Positions 8,055-16,926 of a stretch of DNA of 64,000 bases are shown here, one piece after another. Position 1 is the stretch's first letter, and every line of letters begins with the position of its first letter. Below the pieces are notes generated by a model. That model was not told the origin of the DNA. It saw only the letters and a program-made list of their open reading frames with translations, and searched no databases. Source of the stretch: Geomonas sp. Red32 (GTDB taxonomy: Bacteria; Desulfobacterota; Desulfuromonadia; Geobacterales; Geobacteraceae); assembly GCF_023652955.1 (NCBI RefSeq), contig NZ_JAKLOY010000001.1, forward strand, positions 1,116,001-1,180,000, written 5' to 3'. Both the position numbers and the translations under genes were made by a program.

Positions 8055-8283
8055 TCATGATGGGGGAAAATGGCAGCAACGGGAGACGGGATCGCCGCGG
8101 TGGGAGTTGAGCTGGATGGCTGCAAAGGGGAGGAGCGGGATCCCCGCGGTGGGGAGGAACTGGTGGCTGCGGTGGGGAGGAGCTGGCCTGAGCGGGGTGG
8201 GGAAGTGGAGGCTCCCCGCGGTGGGGGAGCCGGTGTTTTCCTGCTGGGGGAGTGGGAGACGCCGACCGGCGCCGTCAGATCCT
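8055..8283 (-). repeat. Decayed repeat block downstream of the FmdB-type gene
   Basis: On the minus strand variants of a CCCCACCGCGGGGAT-type core recur several times with related flanks ending in GCAGCCAT-like bases, at roughly 45-75 base intervals. The copies are imperfect, purine/pyrimidine-skewed and have no stable reading frame. It looks like an expanding or decaying satellite, not a gene. Confidence 0.45.
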
Positions 8284-8463
8284 TCAGCCACCGCCCGAGG
8301 AGGGGCGGCAGGAGCCCGAGGCCGGGGCGGCGAAGGAGGACATCACCTTCCGGACCTCCGATGAGCCGCAAGCCGGGCAGGTAACCGCCTCGCTGCCTTC
8401 GGATTTGCAGAGCTTTTCGAAACGGTGGTCGCAGGAGACGCACTGGAACTCATAAATGGGCAT
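8284..8463 (-). CDS. FmdB-family zinc-ribbon protein
   Basis: 59 residues. It opens with MPIYEFQCVSC and has a second pair CPAC about 20 residues on, giving the two CxxC knuckles of the FmdB/CxxC_CxxC_SSSS family. A serine/glycine-rich tail (ending SSGGG) completes the family layout. Members are small putative regulators of unknown target. GGAGG lies just before ATG 8463. It is divergent from the beta-helix gene across a 163-base gap. Confidence 0.85.
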   Translation of the reverse strand: MPIYEFQCVSCDHRFEKLCKSEGSEAVTCPACGSSEVRKVMSSFAAPASGSCRPSSGGG

Positions 8464-8626
8464 AGGGTACCTCCAAAGGGTGTATATCGATTTTCATATA
8501 TAACCAGATCTGTACCGGCTGTCAAGAAATGTCGCAGGATTGAAGCTGCCGTGATCGACCGTACAATGCTTGGAGGTACTTCCGGCATCTCCTCCCGTCA
8601 TAACGGTGAGGGGGAAGGAGGAAACG

Positions 8627-10315
8627 ATGCAACGAGTGCCGCTGAAATGGGCTCCCCTGCTGGTCTTTTTGCTGCTGGCGGGTTCGGTGGCGGTCGGGCA
8701 GGCGACCTGGTCGCTACCCCCGGGACGGTCGGTTCCCTGGCGGGGGAACGTGGGAGTCCTGCACGACCTACCGCTCCGCTCCGCGATCCATACCACCCTC
8801 TATCCCTCCGGCGATGACGACGCCCAGGCCATCCGTTCGGCGGTCGCCGGTTGTCCCCCCGGCAAGGTGGTCATGCTCGGTCCCGGCGTCTTCTCTCTCG
8901 GTTCGGCGGTCTCGGTCACCTCCGGGGTGACCCTGCGGGGATCGGGGATGGGGATCACCGTGCTCAGGGGGAGGCGGGGGATGGCCGGTTCCTTCGTGGT
9001 GGGGATCGGCGATCCGGCCTTCGGCGAGGAGCGGGCGGTGCCGCTCCGGGGTACCCACTTCAAGGGAGGCGATACGGTTACCACGGCCTCGCCTCACGGC
9101 TGGCGTGCCGGCGATCTGATCATGATCGACCAGCTGAACGACCCCATGGGGGATCCGCCGGTGACCAACGTCGGGGTGGGCACCTCCTCGTGGAATGGCC
9201 GCACGGGTGACCGCTCCCTCGGGCAGCTGGTCTCCCTCAAGGAGGTGACCTCGACCACCGCCACCCTCGAGATCCCGCTCTACTGGAGCTTCGACGCCCG
9301 CCTTAAGCCGTCGGGCGTGAGGTTGCGCGGGGTGACCTCGGGAGCGGGGATCGAGGATCTCACTGTCGACAACGGGGAAAGCGGCAGTCCGGCCCAAAAC
9401 GACAGCGGCGGAACCGTGGTCATGAAGGGGGTGGCCAACTGCTGGCTGCACCGGGTGGAGGTGACCGGATCCTGGCAATCCGCCGTCCGGGTGATGGCCG
9501 CCTACCGAAGCACGATCCGCTCCTGCCGCATCCACGAGGGGATTCCCGCCCTCCCCGCCAACGGTCCGCAGTACGGCCCCCGCCGTGCCTACGGCATCTT
9601 CATCAACCCCTACGCCTCGGCGAACCTCTTCGAGAACAACGAGATCTACCACCTGGTATCTCCGTTCCTGATTGCCGGGGCAGTCTCGGGAAACGTCATC
9701 GCCTACAACTACCTGCCCGACCCGTACTACAGCGACCCCAACTGGATCCAGGTCACCATCGGCTTCCACGGTCCTCACCCGGTCATGAACCTCATCGAGG
9801 GGAACTACTCGGTCGGACGGATCGCACCGGACAATTACTGGGGAAGTTCCAGTCACAATACGTTCTTCCGCAACCGCAACCGCCTCCCGGAAGGGAAAAG
9901 CGGAGCCCCCTGGGATTTCGATCTCCAGCATCATGCCCGCTACTACACCCTGGTCGGGAACGTGATCGGCGAGCCGGGAAGGGAGGAGGTCTACCAGTTG
10001 CAGGGTGTCGACCTGGCCGGGGAGAAAGCCGTCTTCCGCCTGGGATACCACTCGGACGGCGACGGCAGGCGGGAGGGAAACGACAAGGGGGTTGGCGCCA
10101 CCCTCCTTCGCCACGGCAACTGGGATAGCGTCCATGGTGCCCCCCTCTGGAATGGGACCGAGGACCGCTCGCTCCCTGCGAGCCTCTACCTGGCCGGGAA
10201 ACCCGCCTGGTGGGGAGATGCGCCGTGGCCGCCGATCGGGCCGGACCGGGTGCCGATGTACCCACCGGATCCCGGGGTGGGAAGGGGGACGCCGTGGGGG
10301 GCGAATGGGGGGTAG
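8627..10315 (+). CDS. Secreted right-handed beta-helix (pectate-lyase-like) protein
   Basis: About 562 residues with a Sec signal peptide (KWAPLLVFLLLAGSVAVGQA). The mature N-terminus has a GDDDAQAIRSAV segment and VVMLGPGVFSL followed by VTLRGSGMGITVL, the entry turn typical of pectate-lyase-3-type parallel beta-helix proteins. Repeated strand-turn patterns with asparagine-rich turns (NLFENNEIYHL, NVIAYNYL, NLIEGNYS) run through the middle. Such proteins bind or cleave polysaccharide; no catalytic set can be assigned here. ATG 8627 has AAGGAGG at good spacing, so the upstream in-frame ATG 8570 is rejected. The C-terminus is proline-rich. It is a single gene. Confidence 0.8.
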   Translation: MQRVPLKWAPLLVFLLLAGSVAVGQATWSLPPGRSVPWRGNVGVLHDLPLRSAIHTTLYPSGDDDAQAIRSAVAGCPPGKVVMLGPGVFSLGSAVSVTSGVTLRGSGMGITVLRGRRGMAGSFVVGIGDPAFGEERAVPLRGTHFKGGDTVTTASPHGWRAGDLIMIDQLNDPMGDPPVTNVGVGTSSWNGRTGDRSLGQLVSLKEVTSTTATLEIPLYWSFDARLKPSGVRLRGVTSGAGIEDLTVDNGESGSPAQNDSGGTVVMKGVANCWLHRVEVTGSWQSAVRVMAAYRSTIRSCRIHEGIPALPANGPQYGPRRAYGIFINPYASANLFENNEIYHLVSPFLIAGAVSGNVIAYNYLPDPYYSDPNWIQVTIGFHGPHPVMNLIEGNYSVGRIAPDNYWGSSSHNTFFRNRNRLPEGKSGAPWDFDLQHHARYYTLVGNVIGEPGREEVYQLQGVDLAGEKAVFRLGYHSDGDGRREGNDKGVGATLLRHGNWDSVHGAPLWNGTEDRSLPASLYLAGKPAWWGDAPWPPIGPDRVPMYPPDPGVGRGTPWGANGG

Positions 10316-10334
10316 ACGCCGGACGGGTGACTGC

Positions 10335-10372
10335 AAATCCCCCCTGTCCCCCCTTTGACAAGGGGGGAACGT
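10335..10372. repeat. Dispersed C-rich/G-rich repeat, copy 1
   Basis: AAATCCCCCC, then TGTCCCCCCTTTGACAAGGGGGG, forms a hairpin with the spacer TTTGACAA. The same unit recurs at least nine times in this window. Confidence 0.85.
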
Positions 10373-10491
10373 TCCGCCGGCATTATGCACATTGTCGAAA
10401 GGGGGGGGAGGCGGAGGGGCAAGAGAGCGACCGTCACGGTTTCATGTTGGTAGCGGGAACATCCCGTACCGGGGGGGCATGCGAGAGACGG

Positions 10492-11049
10492 TCAGACACC
10501 CTTCGCGGAGAAGTAGACGAGGAGGGCGGCGAGGGAGCCGTAGAGCAGGATGCCGAGCGGCTGGGAGGCGGCGAGCTTGAAATCCTCGTGGGACGGAATC
10601 GAGCTGTAACTGAAAAGGTAGACCGTTACGTACATCCCCAAGGTGTGTAGGAGGCCAGGGCCGAACCAGTTCCACCAGTGCTCGTAGAGGTAGAAACTGA
10701 CCGCGAGCAGGGCCAGGGGGGCCAGGGCCGTGGGGAGCGCGGAGACCGGGCTTGGGCGGCTGATGGTGACCGAACCGAGCACCCAGCGCTGGCTGAGGCC
10801 GGACCCTCCTCCGGGGCGCGGGAAGATGCTGAATCCGACCGGCCGCCCGCCGGTAACGAGGGCGACCACCAGGTGCGACAGCTCATGGAGAATGGTCCCC
10901 GGGAGCGACCAGAGGATCATCCAGATCGGGCCGACCCTACCGAGCTGGACCTGCCAGGTGCAGAGGATGATGACCAGCAGGATGCCGGCGAAGTGGTGCC
11001 AGCTGGCGCCGCCGCCGGCCAAGAGGGTGTGTGGGAGGGTAAGATGCAT
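10492..11049 (-). CDS. Integral membrane HExxH metallopeptidase (M50-like)
   Basis: About 185 residues with several hydrophobic segments. HELSH in the second membrane segment (ILHELSHLVVALVTGG) matches the zinc-binding HExxH of site-2-protease-like membrane peptidases, placed in or next to a helix. I do not see the usual distal NPDG motif, so assignment to a named family is tentative and the protein may be a non-proteolytic relative. ATG 11049 (MHLTLP) follows GGGGAAA; an in-frame ATG at 11088 is the alternative. It is divergent from the bcp gene. Confidence 0.65.
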   Translation of the reverse strand: MHLTLPHTLLAGGGASWHHFAGILLVIILCTWQVQLGRVGPIWMILWSLPGTILHELSHLVVALVTGGRPVGFSIFPRPGGGSGLSQRWVLGSVTISRPSPVSALPTALAPLALLAVSFYLYEHWWNWFGPGLLHTLGMYVTVYLFSYSSIPSHEDFKLAASQPLGILLYGSLAALLVYFSAKGV

Positions 11050-11198
11050 TCGTTTCCCCGTAACAGTTGCGGGGGAGGATACTATCATTTGCCGTGAGTG
11101 ACAACGGGTAAGCTCATTGCGGCCGGGGCCGGTTGCTCACAGCGGTCCCCTCTGTTATCGTTGTAAGTCGAAACTGTTACGTCTGAAAGGAGGAGTGC

Positions 11199-11666
11199 AT
11201 GCTGCAGGAAGGACAGAAAGCGCCGGAGTTCGAGCTGGAAGGAAGTGACGGCAAGAAGCACACTCTCAAAGAGTACGCGGGGAAGCTCGTCGTCCTCTAT
11301 TTCTACCCGAGGGACAACACCCCGGGCTGCACCAGCGAGGCGGTGGGGTTCCGGATGCTCAAGCCCGAGTTCGACAAACTGGGGGCAGTGCTGGTGGGAG
11401 TGAGCAAGGACTCGCTCAAGGCGCACTGCAAGTTCATCGCCGATCACCAGCTCAACTTCACCCTCCTCTCGGATCCCGATGCGGAGGTCATGACTGCCTA
11501 CGGGGCCTTCGGCGAGAAGGTGATGTACGGCAAGAAGACGACGGGGATCATCCGCTCGACGGTGATCATCGCCCCGGACGGCACGGTAGTCAAGCACTGG
11601 GCCAAGGTCCCCAAGGCCGCCGAGCACCCGGACAAGGTACTGGAGTTCGTGAAGTCGCTCGCTTAA
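11199..11666 (+). CDS. bcp: Peroxiredoxin, Bcp/PrxQ family
   Basis: 155 residues covering a thioredoxin fold, with YFYPRDNTPGCTSEA around the peroxidatic Cys44. It reduces hydroperoxides with thioredoxin-type reductants in the cytoplasm. Typical Bcp proteins carry the resolving Cys five residues on (TPGCTxEAC), but here that position is Val49. Cys77 (KAHCKF) is the only other cysteine and could serve as an alternative resolving residue in helix 3, or the enzyme may act as a 1-Cys type. AAGGAGG precedes ATG 11199. It is a single gene followed by a dispersed repeat. Confidence 0.93.
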   Translation: MLQEGQKAPEFELEGSDGKKHTLKEYAGKLVVLYFYPRDNTPGCTSEAVGFRMLKPEFDKLGAVLVGVSKDSLKAHCKFIADHQLNFTLLSDPDAEVMTAYGAFGEKVMYGKKTTGIIRSTVIIAPDGTVVKHWAKVPKAAEHPDKVLEFVKSLA

Positions 11667-11676
11667 CCGGAAGGCC

Positions 11677-11713
11677 AAATCCCCCCTGTCCCCCCTTTTT
11701 CAAAGGGGGGGAC
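11677..11713. repeat. Dispersed C-rich/G-rich repeat, copy 2
   Basis: AAATCCCCCCTGTCCCCCC, TTTTTCAAA, GGGGGGGACG. It begins 11 bases after the bcp stop codon. Confidence 0.85.
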
Positions 11714-11908
11714 GTCGTTTCGACAACTGTCCCCGGCATGGGTTTGCCTTGGTCTTCGCCAGGGCAGCCGCTGCCTTCCGCCATGGGGGGGCTTTTGCTA
11801 AAAGGATGACCTCCCTCCGGAGTGGAATTGGCCCAGGAAACGGAAGAGTACTCCGCAGGCGAGGAAAAACCGGGGCCGGGCACAGTAAGGAGGGGGGCGG
11901 AGTTGACG

Positions 11909-13213
11909 ATGACCGATAGAGAGCTGATCGACAACCTCTTCTGTGCCGCCCTGGCGGCGGTGGATCCCCTGACCGCGCTTCCCTCCCACCTGAGGGAGGT
12001 GGCGGAGCTCTACCTGTCCGGCCCGTTCGACCGCCTGCTGGTGGCCGGATTCGGTAAGGCCGGGGTTCCGATGGCGCTGGCCGCCGAGGAGTGCCTCGGG
12101 GAGATGATCGGCTCCGGGCTGGTGATCGTTCCCCATTCGTCGAACCTATCCCCCCAGCCGCACCGCATCGAGCTTGCCACCGGCGGGCACCCCCATCCCA
12201 ATGCGGAGGGAGTGGCGGCCACTTCCCGTCTGATGGAAATGGTCCGGGGAGCGGACGACAGGACCCTTCTCCTGGTGCTGATCTCCGGGGGCGGGTCGGC
12301 CCTCTGCTCGGCACCCGCGGAGGGGATCACCCTGGAAGAGAAGCAGGCCGCCTGCCGGCTGCTGATGGAGGCCGGCGCGGATATCCGGGAGCTCAACACG
12401 GTGAGAAAGCATCTCTCCCGGGTCAAGGGGGGGCAGTTGGCCGCCCTCGCCATGCCGGCCCGCACGGTGGCGCTGACCATTTCCGACGTCCCCGGGGATC
12501 TCCCGGAAATCATCGCCTCCGGCCCGGTGGCTCCCGATCCTTCTACCTTCGGGGACGCCCTCGCGGTGTTCGAGCGGCTCGGGATCGCGGACCGGGTGCC
12601 GAAAGCGGTTCTCAGGCGGCTGCGTTTGGGCGCGGCAGGGGAGGTCCCCGAGACACCGAAGCCGGGAAGCGCGCTCTTCGACTCGGTCACCACGGTCATC
12701 GCCGCCTCCAACGGCTGCGCCCGGGCCGCGGCCGCCCATGCGGCCCTCCAGCGGGGGATCCGGGCCCGGGTGCTGGAAGAACCCGTTTGCGGGGAGGCGA
12801 AGGTAGCCGGCCGGCGTCTCGCGGAACTCGCCTTGGCCGAGAGAAAGAAACTCTCCTCCGGCGAGCGCTGCTGCATCGTGAGCGGTGGGGAAACGACCGT
12901 GCAGGTAAAGGGAAACGGGAAGGGGGGGAGAAACCAGGAAGTGGCGGTGGCCTTTGCCCTCGGCATTGAAGGGGTAGACGGCGTCACCTTCCTCTCGGCA
13001 GGAACCGACGGCATCGACGGCCCGACCGACGCGGCGGGGGCGATCGTGGACGGCTCCACGGCGGCCAAGGCAAAGGGGGCCGGTTTCGATCCGCTTGCCT
13101 CCCTGGAGGAGAACGATACCTACCGCCTCCTGGAGAGCTGCGGAGCGCTGCTGAAGACCGGCCCTACCGGCACCAACGTCATGGATCTCCAGATCGTCCT
13201 GTTACGGGGGTGA
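11909..13213 (+). CDS. Glycerate 2-kinase (MOFRL/GckA-TtuD family)
   Basis: About 434 residues. The N-terminal domain has FGKAGVPMA and LISGGGSALCSAPAEGI; the C-terminal MOFRL domain shows GGETTVQVKGNGKGGRNQE and FLSAGTDGIDGPTDAAGA. These are family signatures of the ATP-dependent kinase that makes 2-phosphoglycerate from D-glycerate in serine or glyoxylate-derived carbon metabolism. AAGGAGGGG lies 15-20 bases before ATG 11909 but 8 bases before TTG 11903, so the true start may be TTG 11903 (two residues longer). Nothing adjacent belongs to the same pathway. Confidence 0.9.
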   Translation: MTDRELIDNLFCAALAAVDPLTALPSHLREVAELYLSGPFDRLLVAGFGKAGVPMALAAEECLGEMIGSGLVIVPHSSNLSPQPHRIELATGGHPHPNAEGVAATSRLMEMVRGADDRTLLLVLISGGGSALCSAPAEGITLEEKQAACRLLMEAGADIRELNTVRKHLSRVKGGQLAALAMPARTVALTISDVPGDLPEIIASGPVAPDPSTFGDALAVFERLGIADRVPKAVLRRLRLGAAGEVPETPKPGSALFDSVTTVIAASNGCARAAAAHAALQRGIRARVLEEPVCGEAKVAGRRLAELALAERKKLSSGERCCIVSGGETTVQVKGNGKGGRNQEVAVAFALGIEGVDGVTFLSAGTDGIDGPTDAAGAIVDGSTAAKAKGAGFDPLASLEENDTYRLLESCGALLKTGPTGTNVMDLQIVLLRG

Positions 13214-13222
13214 TCCACGCTG

Positions 13223-13270
13223 ATCTCCCCGCAACCCGTCTCCGTTTGGGAGATAGGGCTCCGGGGAGAT
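13223..13270. terminator. Inverted repeat between glycerate kinase and the 13.3 kb gene
   Basis: ATCTCCCCG (13223-13231) and CGGGGAGAT (13262-13270) are exact reverse complements enclosing a shorter internal hairpin. The two genes converge here, so it may end transcription, though no T-run is present. Confidence 0.4.
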
Positions 13271-13295
13271 GCGCGGGAGGCGTTCGGGAGGGTGG

Positions 13296-13670
13296 TCAGT
13301 CGACGTAGTTGAAGTCGGTCTCGGCATCAAGAATCTTGACCAGCGTCTCGGGGGTGTACGGGTATTCGGGCAACCGCTCCACCATCTCGGCTTTTTCCGG
13401 CGGAGAGTAGAGGATGACGTAGTTGCCGTCCCCCCGGTCCACCCTGGTGGCCCGCCCTTTGGCCCGCTCCTCGATAACCTGCCACATCTCCTCCTGGTCG
13501 ATCAGGCTGAATCCGGAAATGTCGGTACCGAAGTCCACGGTGTCCAGAAAACGCGCCACCAAGTCGAAATCGATCCAATCCTCCTCGTTGCGCCACCACT
13601 TGATGAAGATCTTGTCCGGATATTTGCTTCTCTCCGTGCGAACACTCTTTGCCAGTTCATACCCTTGCAT
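13296..13670 (-). CDS. Conserved-looking hypothetical protein
   Basis: 124 residues, acidic and rich in Trp/Tyr/Phe, with no signal peptide or membrane segment. Readable parts include FIKWWRNEEDWIDFDLV, a middle GDGNYVILYSPPEKAEM and a C-terminus ending TDFNYVD. I recognise no domain. Coding status is supported by GGAGGC five bases before ATG 13670 and by even codon use. It is a single gene facing the glycerate kinase gene. Confidence 0.7.
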   Translation of the reverse strand: MQGYELAKSVRTERSKYPDKIFIKWWRNEEDWIDFDLVARFLDTVDFGTDISGFSLIDQEEMWQVIEERAKGRATRVDRGDGNYVILYSPPEKAEMVERLPEYPYTPETLVKILDAETDFNYVD

Positions 13671-13994
13671 GGTTAGCCTCCATGGGAACCGATGTCCTCG
13701 AACCAGAGCCGGCTACTGTCATAAGAGTTGCGGATGAAGAAAGTGCCGGATGCCTCTGCCGGGTGTCTGGGTGGGTGGCAGTAACTCTGGATGAGGCATC
13801 CCCTGTTTCAATTATAATTAGCTGCCGGTATATTGCAATGCCCTCCTGGGGAACAATTAATGGCATGGTTTCAGGTGGTTACGGCAGTAGTGCGGCGGGC
13901 GGTGGGCACATGAGCGGGGGGTGGGGCAAGTCTTCATGGGACGGAGGCTAAATGGGCCATGTTTCCGCTTAGTGCCGGTCGGACTGGGAGAGGC
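13671..13994. other. Gene-free stretch upstream of the 13.3 kb gene
   Basis: It holds the presumed promoter of the minus-strand gene. A plus-strand open frame of about 100 codons has no ribosome site and low-complexity Gly/Ser content, so I do not call it. Nothing else is recognisable before the repeat at 13995. Confidence 0.5.
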
Positions 13995-14056
13995 AAATCC
14001 CCCCTGTCCCCCCTTTGACAAGGGGGGGACGTTTGCCCGTTGTCAAAGGGGGGAGG
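13995..14056. repeat. Dispersed C-rich/G-rich repeat, copy 3
   Basis: An AAATCCCCCCTGTCCCCCC / TTTGACAA / GGGGGGG hairpin is followed about ten bases later by a second partial arm (TGTCAAAGGGGGGAG). Confidence 0.85.
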
Positions 14057-14080
14057 CCGGCACACCCTGGCGGGGGGCGG

Positions 14081-15043
14081 TCAGGGGATGAGGACGATCT
14101 TGCCGAGGGTGCTCGACTCCATGATGGCCCGGTGCGCCTCGGGGGCTTCGGCGAGCGGGAGCTCCCGGCTCACTACCGGGCGGAGCGTCCCGTTCTCCAG
14201 CCCGGCCACCACGGCGGCGTGGATGCCGGCCAGTTCGGCCTCGGTCGCGTTGAAGAGGGCCATGCCGACGATGGAGGCGTCGTGGGCCATGGTGTTGCGG
14301 GGATCGATCTCGACCGTCCCCCGGCTTCCCACCACCACGATCCTTCCCCCATTGGCGACCACCTCGAGGTCGCGGCCGAGGTTCTGGTTCGCCAGCATCT
14401 CGACGATAACGTCGAACCCCTGCCCGCAGGTCTGTTCCACCGCCTTGGCCAGGTGATCCTCCCGGTGGTGATCTACCACCGCATGCGCCCCTTCCCTCAA
14501 GACCAGGCTTCCCCCCTGATCGCTGCCCGCGCTGCCGATCACCCAGAGCCCGGCGGCCCGGGCGAACTGAACGGCGGCCAGACCGACGCCGCCGCTTGCC
14601 CCGTGAATCAGCACGTTTTCACCGCCTACCGCCCGCCCCTTCTGGAAGAGCGCGCGGTAGGCGGTGGCGTACGGCACCCCGACCCCCGCCCCTTGCGAGA
14701 AGCTCAGGTTTTCCGGGAGCGGGTGGGTCTGCCCTTCCCGGCAGAGGACCTTCTCCGCGTAAGTGCCGGTAATGGACCAGGCGACGTAGACCCGTTGGCC
14801 GGGTTTGCGGTGCTTGACGCCGGAGCCGATCGCTTCGACGATACCGGCGCCGTCCATCCCGGGCGTGTAGGGGGGATGGGAAACGTCCCCGTAGTGGCCC
14901 GACCTGATGTAGGTATCGACCGGATTCACCCCGACGGCGTGCAGCCGCACCACCACTTCCCCCTCGCCGGGGGAGGGATCGGCAACCTCCTCGATCCGCA
15001 TGACTTCGGGGCCTCCAAGCCTGTTGACGATGATCGCTTTCAT
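14081..15043 (-). CDS. NADPH:quinone oxidoreductase (zeta-crystallin type)
   Basis: 320 residues of the medium-chain dehydrogenase/reductase superfamily. Seen are MKAIIVNRLGGPEVM at the start, the GMDGAGIVEAIGSGV turn, and the nucleotide-binding HGASGGVGLAAVQ at ~150. No structural or catalytic zinc cysteines are visible, which fits the QOR branch. It would reduce quinones or activated alkenes with NADPH in the cytoplasm. A T-rich leader with GGGAGGTAG precedes ATG 15043. It stands alone and diverges from the MshEN gene. Confidence 0.9.
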   Translation of the reverse strand: MKAIIVNRLGGPEVMRIEEVADPSPGEGEVVVRLHAVGVNPVDTYIRSGHYGDVSHPPYTPGMDGAGIVEAIGSGVKHRKPGQRVYVAWSITGTYAEKVLCREGQTHPLPENLSFSQGAGVGVPYATAYRALFQKGRAVGGENVLIHGASGGVGLAAVQFARAAGLWVIGSAGSDQGGSLVLREGAHAVVDHHREDHLAKAVEQTCGQGFDVIVEMLANQNLGRDLEVVANGGRIVVVGSRGTVEIDPRNTMAHDASIVGMALFNATEAELAGIHAAVVAGLENGTLRPVVSRELPLAEAPEAHRAIMESSTLGKIVLIP

Positions 15044-15183
15044 AACTACCTCCCGTGACTCCTTCTCCTTGGCAGAAAGCAGCCGCTTCTCTCATTATAG
15101 GCCCATCCCGGCTGCCCCGGCACGGCTTTGATCGTCCCCTGGCGGCAAACCGCCCGCCTGTCCGGTACTCACTGTGTTTCATG

Positions 15184-15212
15184 TTGACATTGTCCGGCGT
15201 GCACTCTAAATT
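15184..15212 (+). promoter_or_regulatory. Promoter of the MshEN-GAF gene
   Basis: TTGACA (15184-15189), a 17-base spacer and TAAATT (15207-15212) form a near-consensus sigma-70 promoter. About 140 bases of leader follow, with an inverted pair TACCA/TGGTA near 15270-15285. Confidence 0.7.
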
Positions 15213-15354
15213 ATCGACGCTTAAATGATTTCCCGGAGTTTCACCCAGGACTGTGACAGAAGCGGTACCATTCTCTGACAGTGGTACGGTGGCCTTTGTC
15301 AGCGGTCAGGATGAATCAAGGGTTCAATGAGGAACGGCAGGGGGGATTTTGCAG

Positions 15355-16614
15355 ATGAAGTTAGGCGAGCTGCTGGTAAGTGCGGGGAAACTCACCCCGG
15401 AACAGGTCGAGGAAACGCTGAAGGGGCAGGCGATCTTCGGGGGGCGGTTCGGCACCAACCTGGTTGAGATGGGGTACATCGACGAGACCGAGCTCGCCCA
15501 CTTCCTGAGCAGAAAGACCGGCGTTCCGGAGATCCCCCCCGATCAGCTCATGGACGTCTCTCCCCAAACCCTCAAGCTCGTCCCCGAGGAGATGGTCCGC
15601 AAGTACCGGGTCATCCCGGTGGGGCTCAACAACCGCAAGCTCATCCTGGCCATGGCCGATCCCTCCGACTTTGCCGCTATCGACGAGATCTCCTTCGTGA
15701 CCGGCTACATCATCCGTCCGGTCATCACCCCGGAGCTCCGCCTGATCACCGCCCTGGAAAAGCACTACAACATCAGGCGCGAGATGCGCTACATCAAGGT
15801 GGAAGGGGGAGGACGCAACCGCAGCCGTCAGCTGGGAGCCCAGCAGGAACCGGCCCAGACCGCGGCGGCCCAGGCGGTGGCAGCCAAGGCGGCCGCTGCG
15901 CTGCAGGCGCAGGAGGATGAGGAGGTACTGGAGCTTCCCCTCTTGGGCGACCTCGACAGCTTCCCGGAGCTGGAGGAGCTCGAGTTCCAGATGCAGCTGA
16001 GAAATGAGCCGTCCGCACCGCCCGCCCAGCCCGCTCCGGCCGCGTTCGCGCCTGACGCGTTCGCTCCCGCTGCTCCCGCTGCGGCGGCCTTCGCGTCCCC
16101 TGCGGCTCCCGCCCCGGCGGAAAAGGACTACACCCTCAATGGTGTCTTGCGCGGCTTCACCAAGGCCGACGATCGCGACGAAATCGGTGACCTGATCGTG
16201 AACCACCTGGGACGCCAGTTCAACCGTGTCGGCCTGGTGCTTCTCAAGGGGGGAAGGGCCAACGGCTGGTTCGCCTGCGCCAACAAGCAGCCGGTGGCCG
16301 ATTTCGACCGGCTGGAGATCTCTCTGGACGAGCCCTCCATCCTCAAACTGATCGTCGACAGCAAGGACTACTACTTGGGCCCCATGCCGGTTACTCCCGC
16401 CAACAACGCGCTCGTCGGGGCGCTCGGGGGAGGGACTCCCGTCAACAACCTGCTGGTCCCGCTCATGATGGTCGGCCGGGTGGTGGGTGTGCTTTACGTG
16501 GAGGGTGGGATGACCAACCTGCTCGACCAGGTGGCCCCGCTGCAGAAGCTCCTCGGCAAGGCATCGATGGCCTTCGAAATCCTGATCATGAAGAACAAAA
16601 TCCTTTTGACATAG
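15355..16614 (+). CDS. MshEN-domain protein with C-terminal GAF-like domain
   Basis: 419 residues. The first ~150 match the MshEN/GspE N-terminal domain, with two c-di-GMP-binding-type 24-residue motifs (KLGELLVSAGKL... and FGTNLVEMGYID...). An Ala/Pro/Gln-rich linker (~160-260) follows. The last ~160 residues look like a GAF-type sensory fold (GLVLLKGGRANGWFAC, NNLLVPLMMVGRVVGVLYVEG). There is no ATPase domain, so it is not a pilus motor but may be a c-di-GMP-responsive adaptor (inference). The start is ATG 15355 with a G-rich leader; TTG 15349 is the alternative. Confidence 0.75.
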   Translation: MKLGELLVSAGKLTPEQVEETLKGQAIFGGRFGTNLVEMGYIDETELAHFLSRKTGVPEIPPDQLMDVSPQTLKLVPEEMVRKYRVIPVGLNNRKLILAMADPSDFAAIDEISFVTGYIIRPVITPELRLITALEKHYNIRREMRYIKVEGGGRNRSRQLGAQQEPAQTAAAQAVAAKAAAALQAQEDEEVLELPLLGDLDSFPELEELEFQMQLRNEPSAPPAQPAPAAFAPDAFAPAAPAAAAFASPAAPAPAEKDYTLNGVLRGFTKADDRDEIGDLIVNHLGRQFNRVGLVLLKGGRANGWFACANKQPVADFDRLEISLDEPSILKLIVDSKDYYLGPMPVTPANNALVGALGGGTPVNNLLVPLMMVGRVVGVLYVEGGMTNLLDQVAPLQKLLGKASMAFEILIMKNKILLT

Positions 16615-16926
16615 CCTGAAATCGCTGTCATAGTGCGCCGGACCGCGGGAGATGAGAAATCTCTGAAGAACTGGGCCTCTCCCAAATTCGTCTCATAGGT
16701 ACTGTACCAGGGAGCCTGGCCTGCCTGGAAATGCCATAAATTTCCCCACAACATTTTGAACTAGTGTTATCCCCCCCGTCTTCTGAAAGCATGAACGTGT
16801 TTCCGGCCGGCCTCCCCGGCCTGTTTTAAGCATCGTAAACGCTATCATCACACAGAAACGTCTTCCCGGCACCACAAGCAGCGGCGTGAAATACCTTCCA
16901 ACCTGCGAAAACTGAAGACGGCACCG
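16615..16926. other. Gap between the MshEN-GAF gene and the nuo promoter
   Basis: AT-richer than its surroundings, with no convincing frame, RNA fold or terminator. Confidence 0.5.

Noticed and set aside
13649-13951. About 100-codon plus-strand frame
   Set aside because: No ribosome site, glycine/serine-rich end, lies over the promoter region of the opposite gene.
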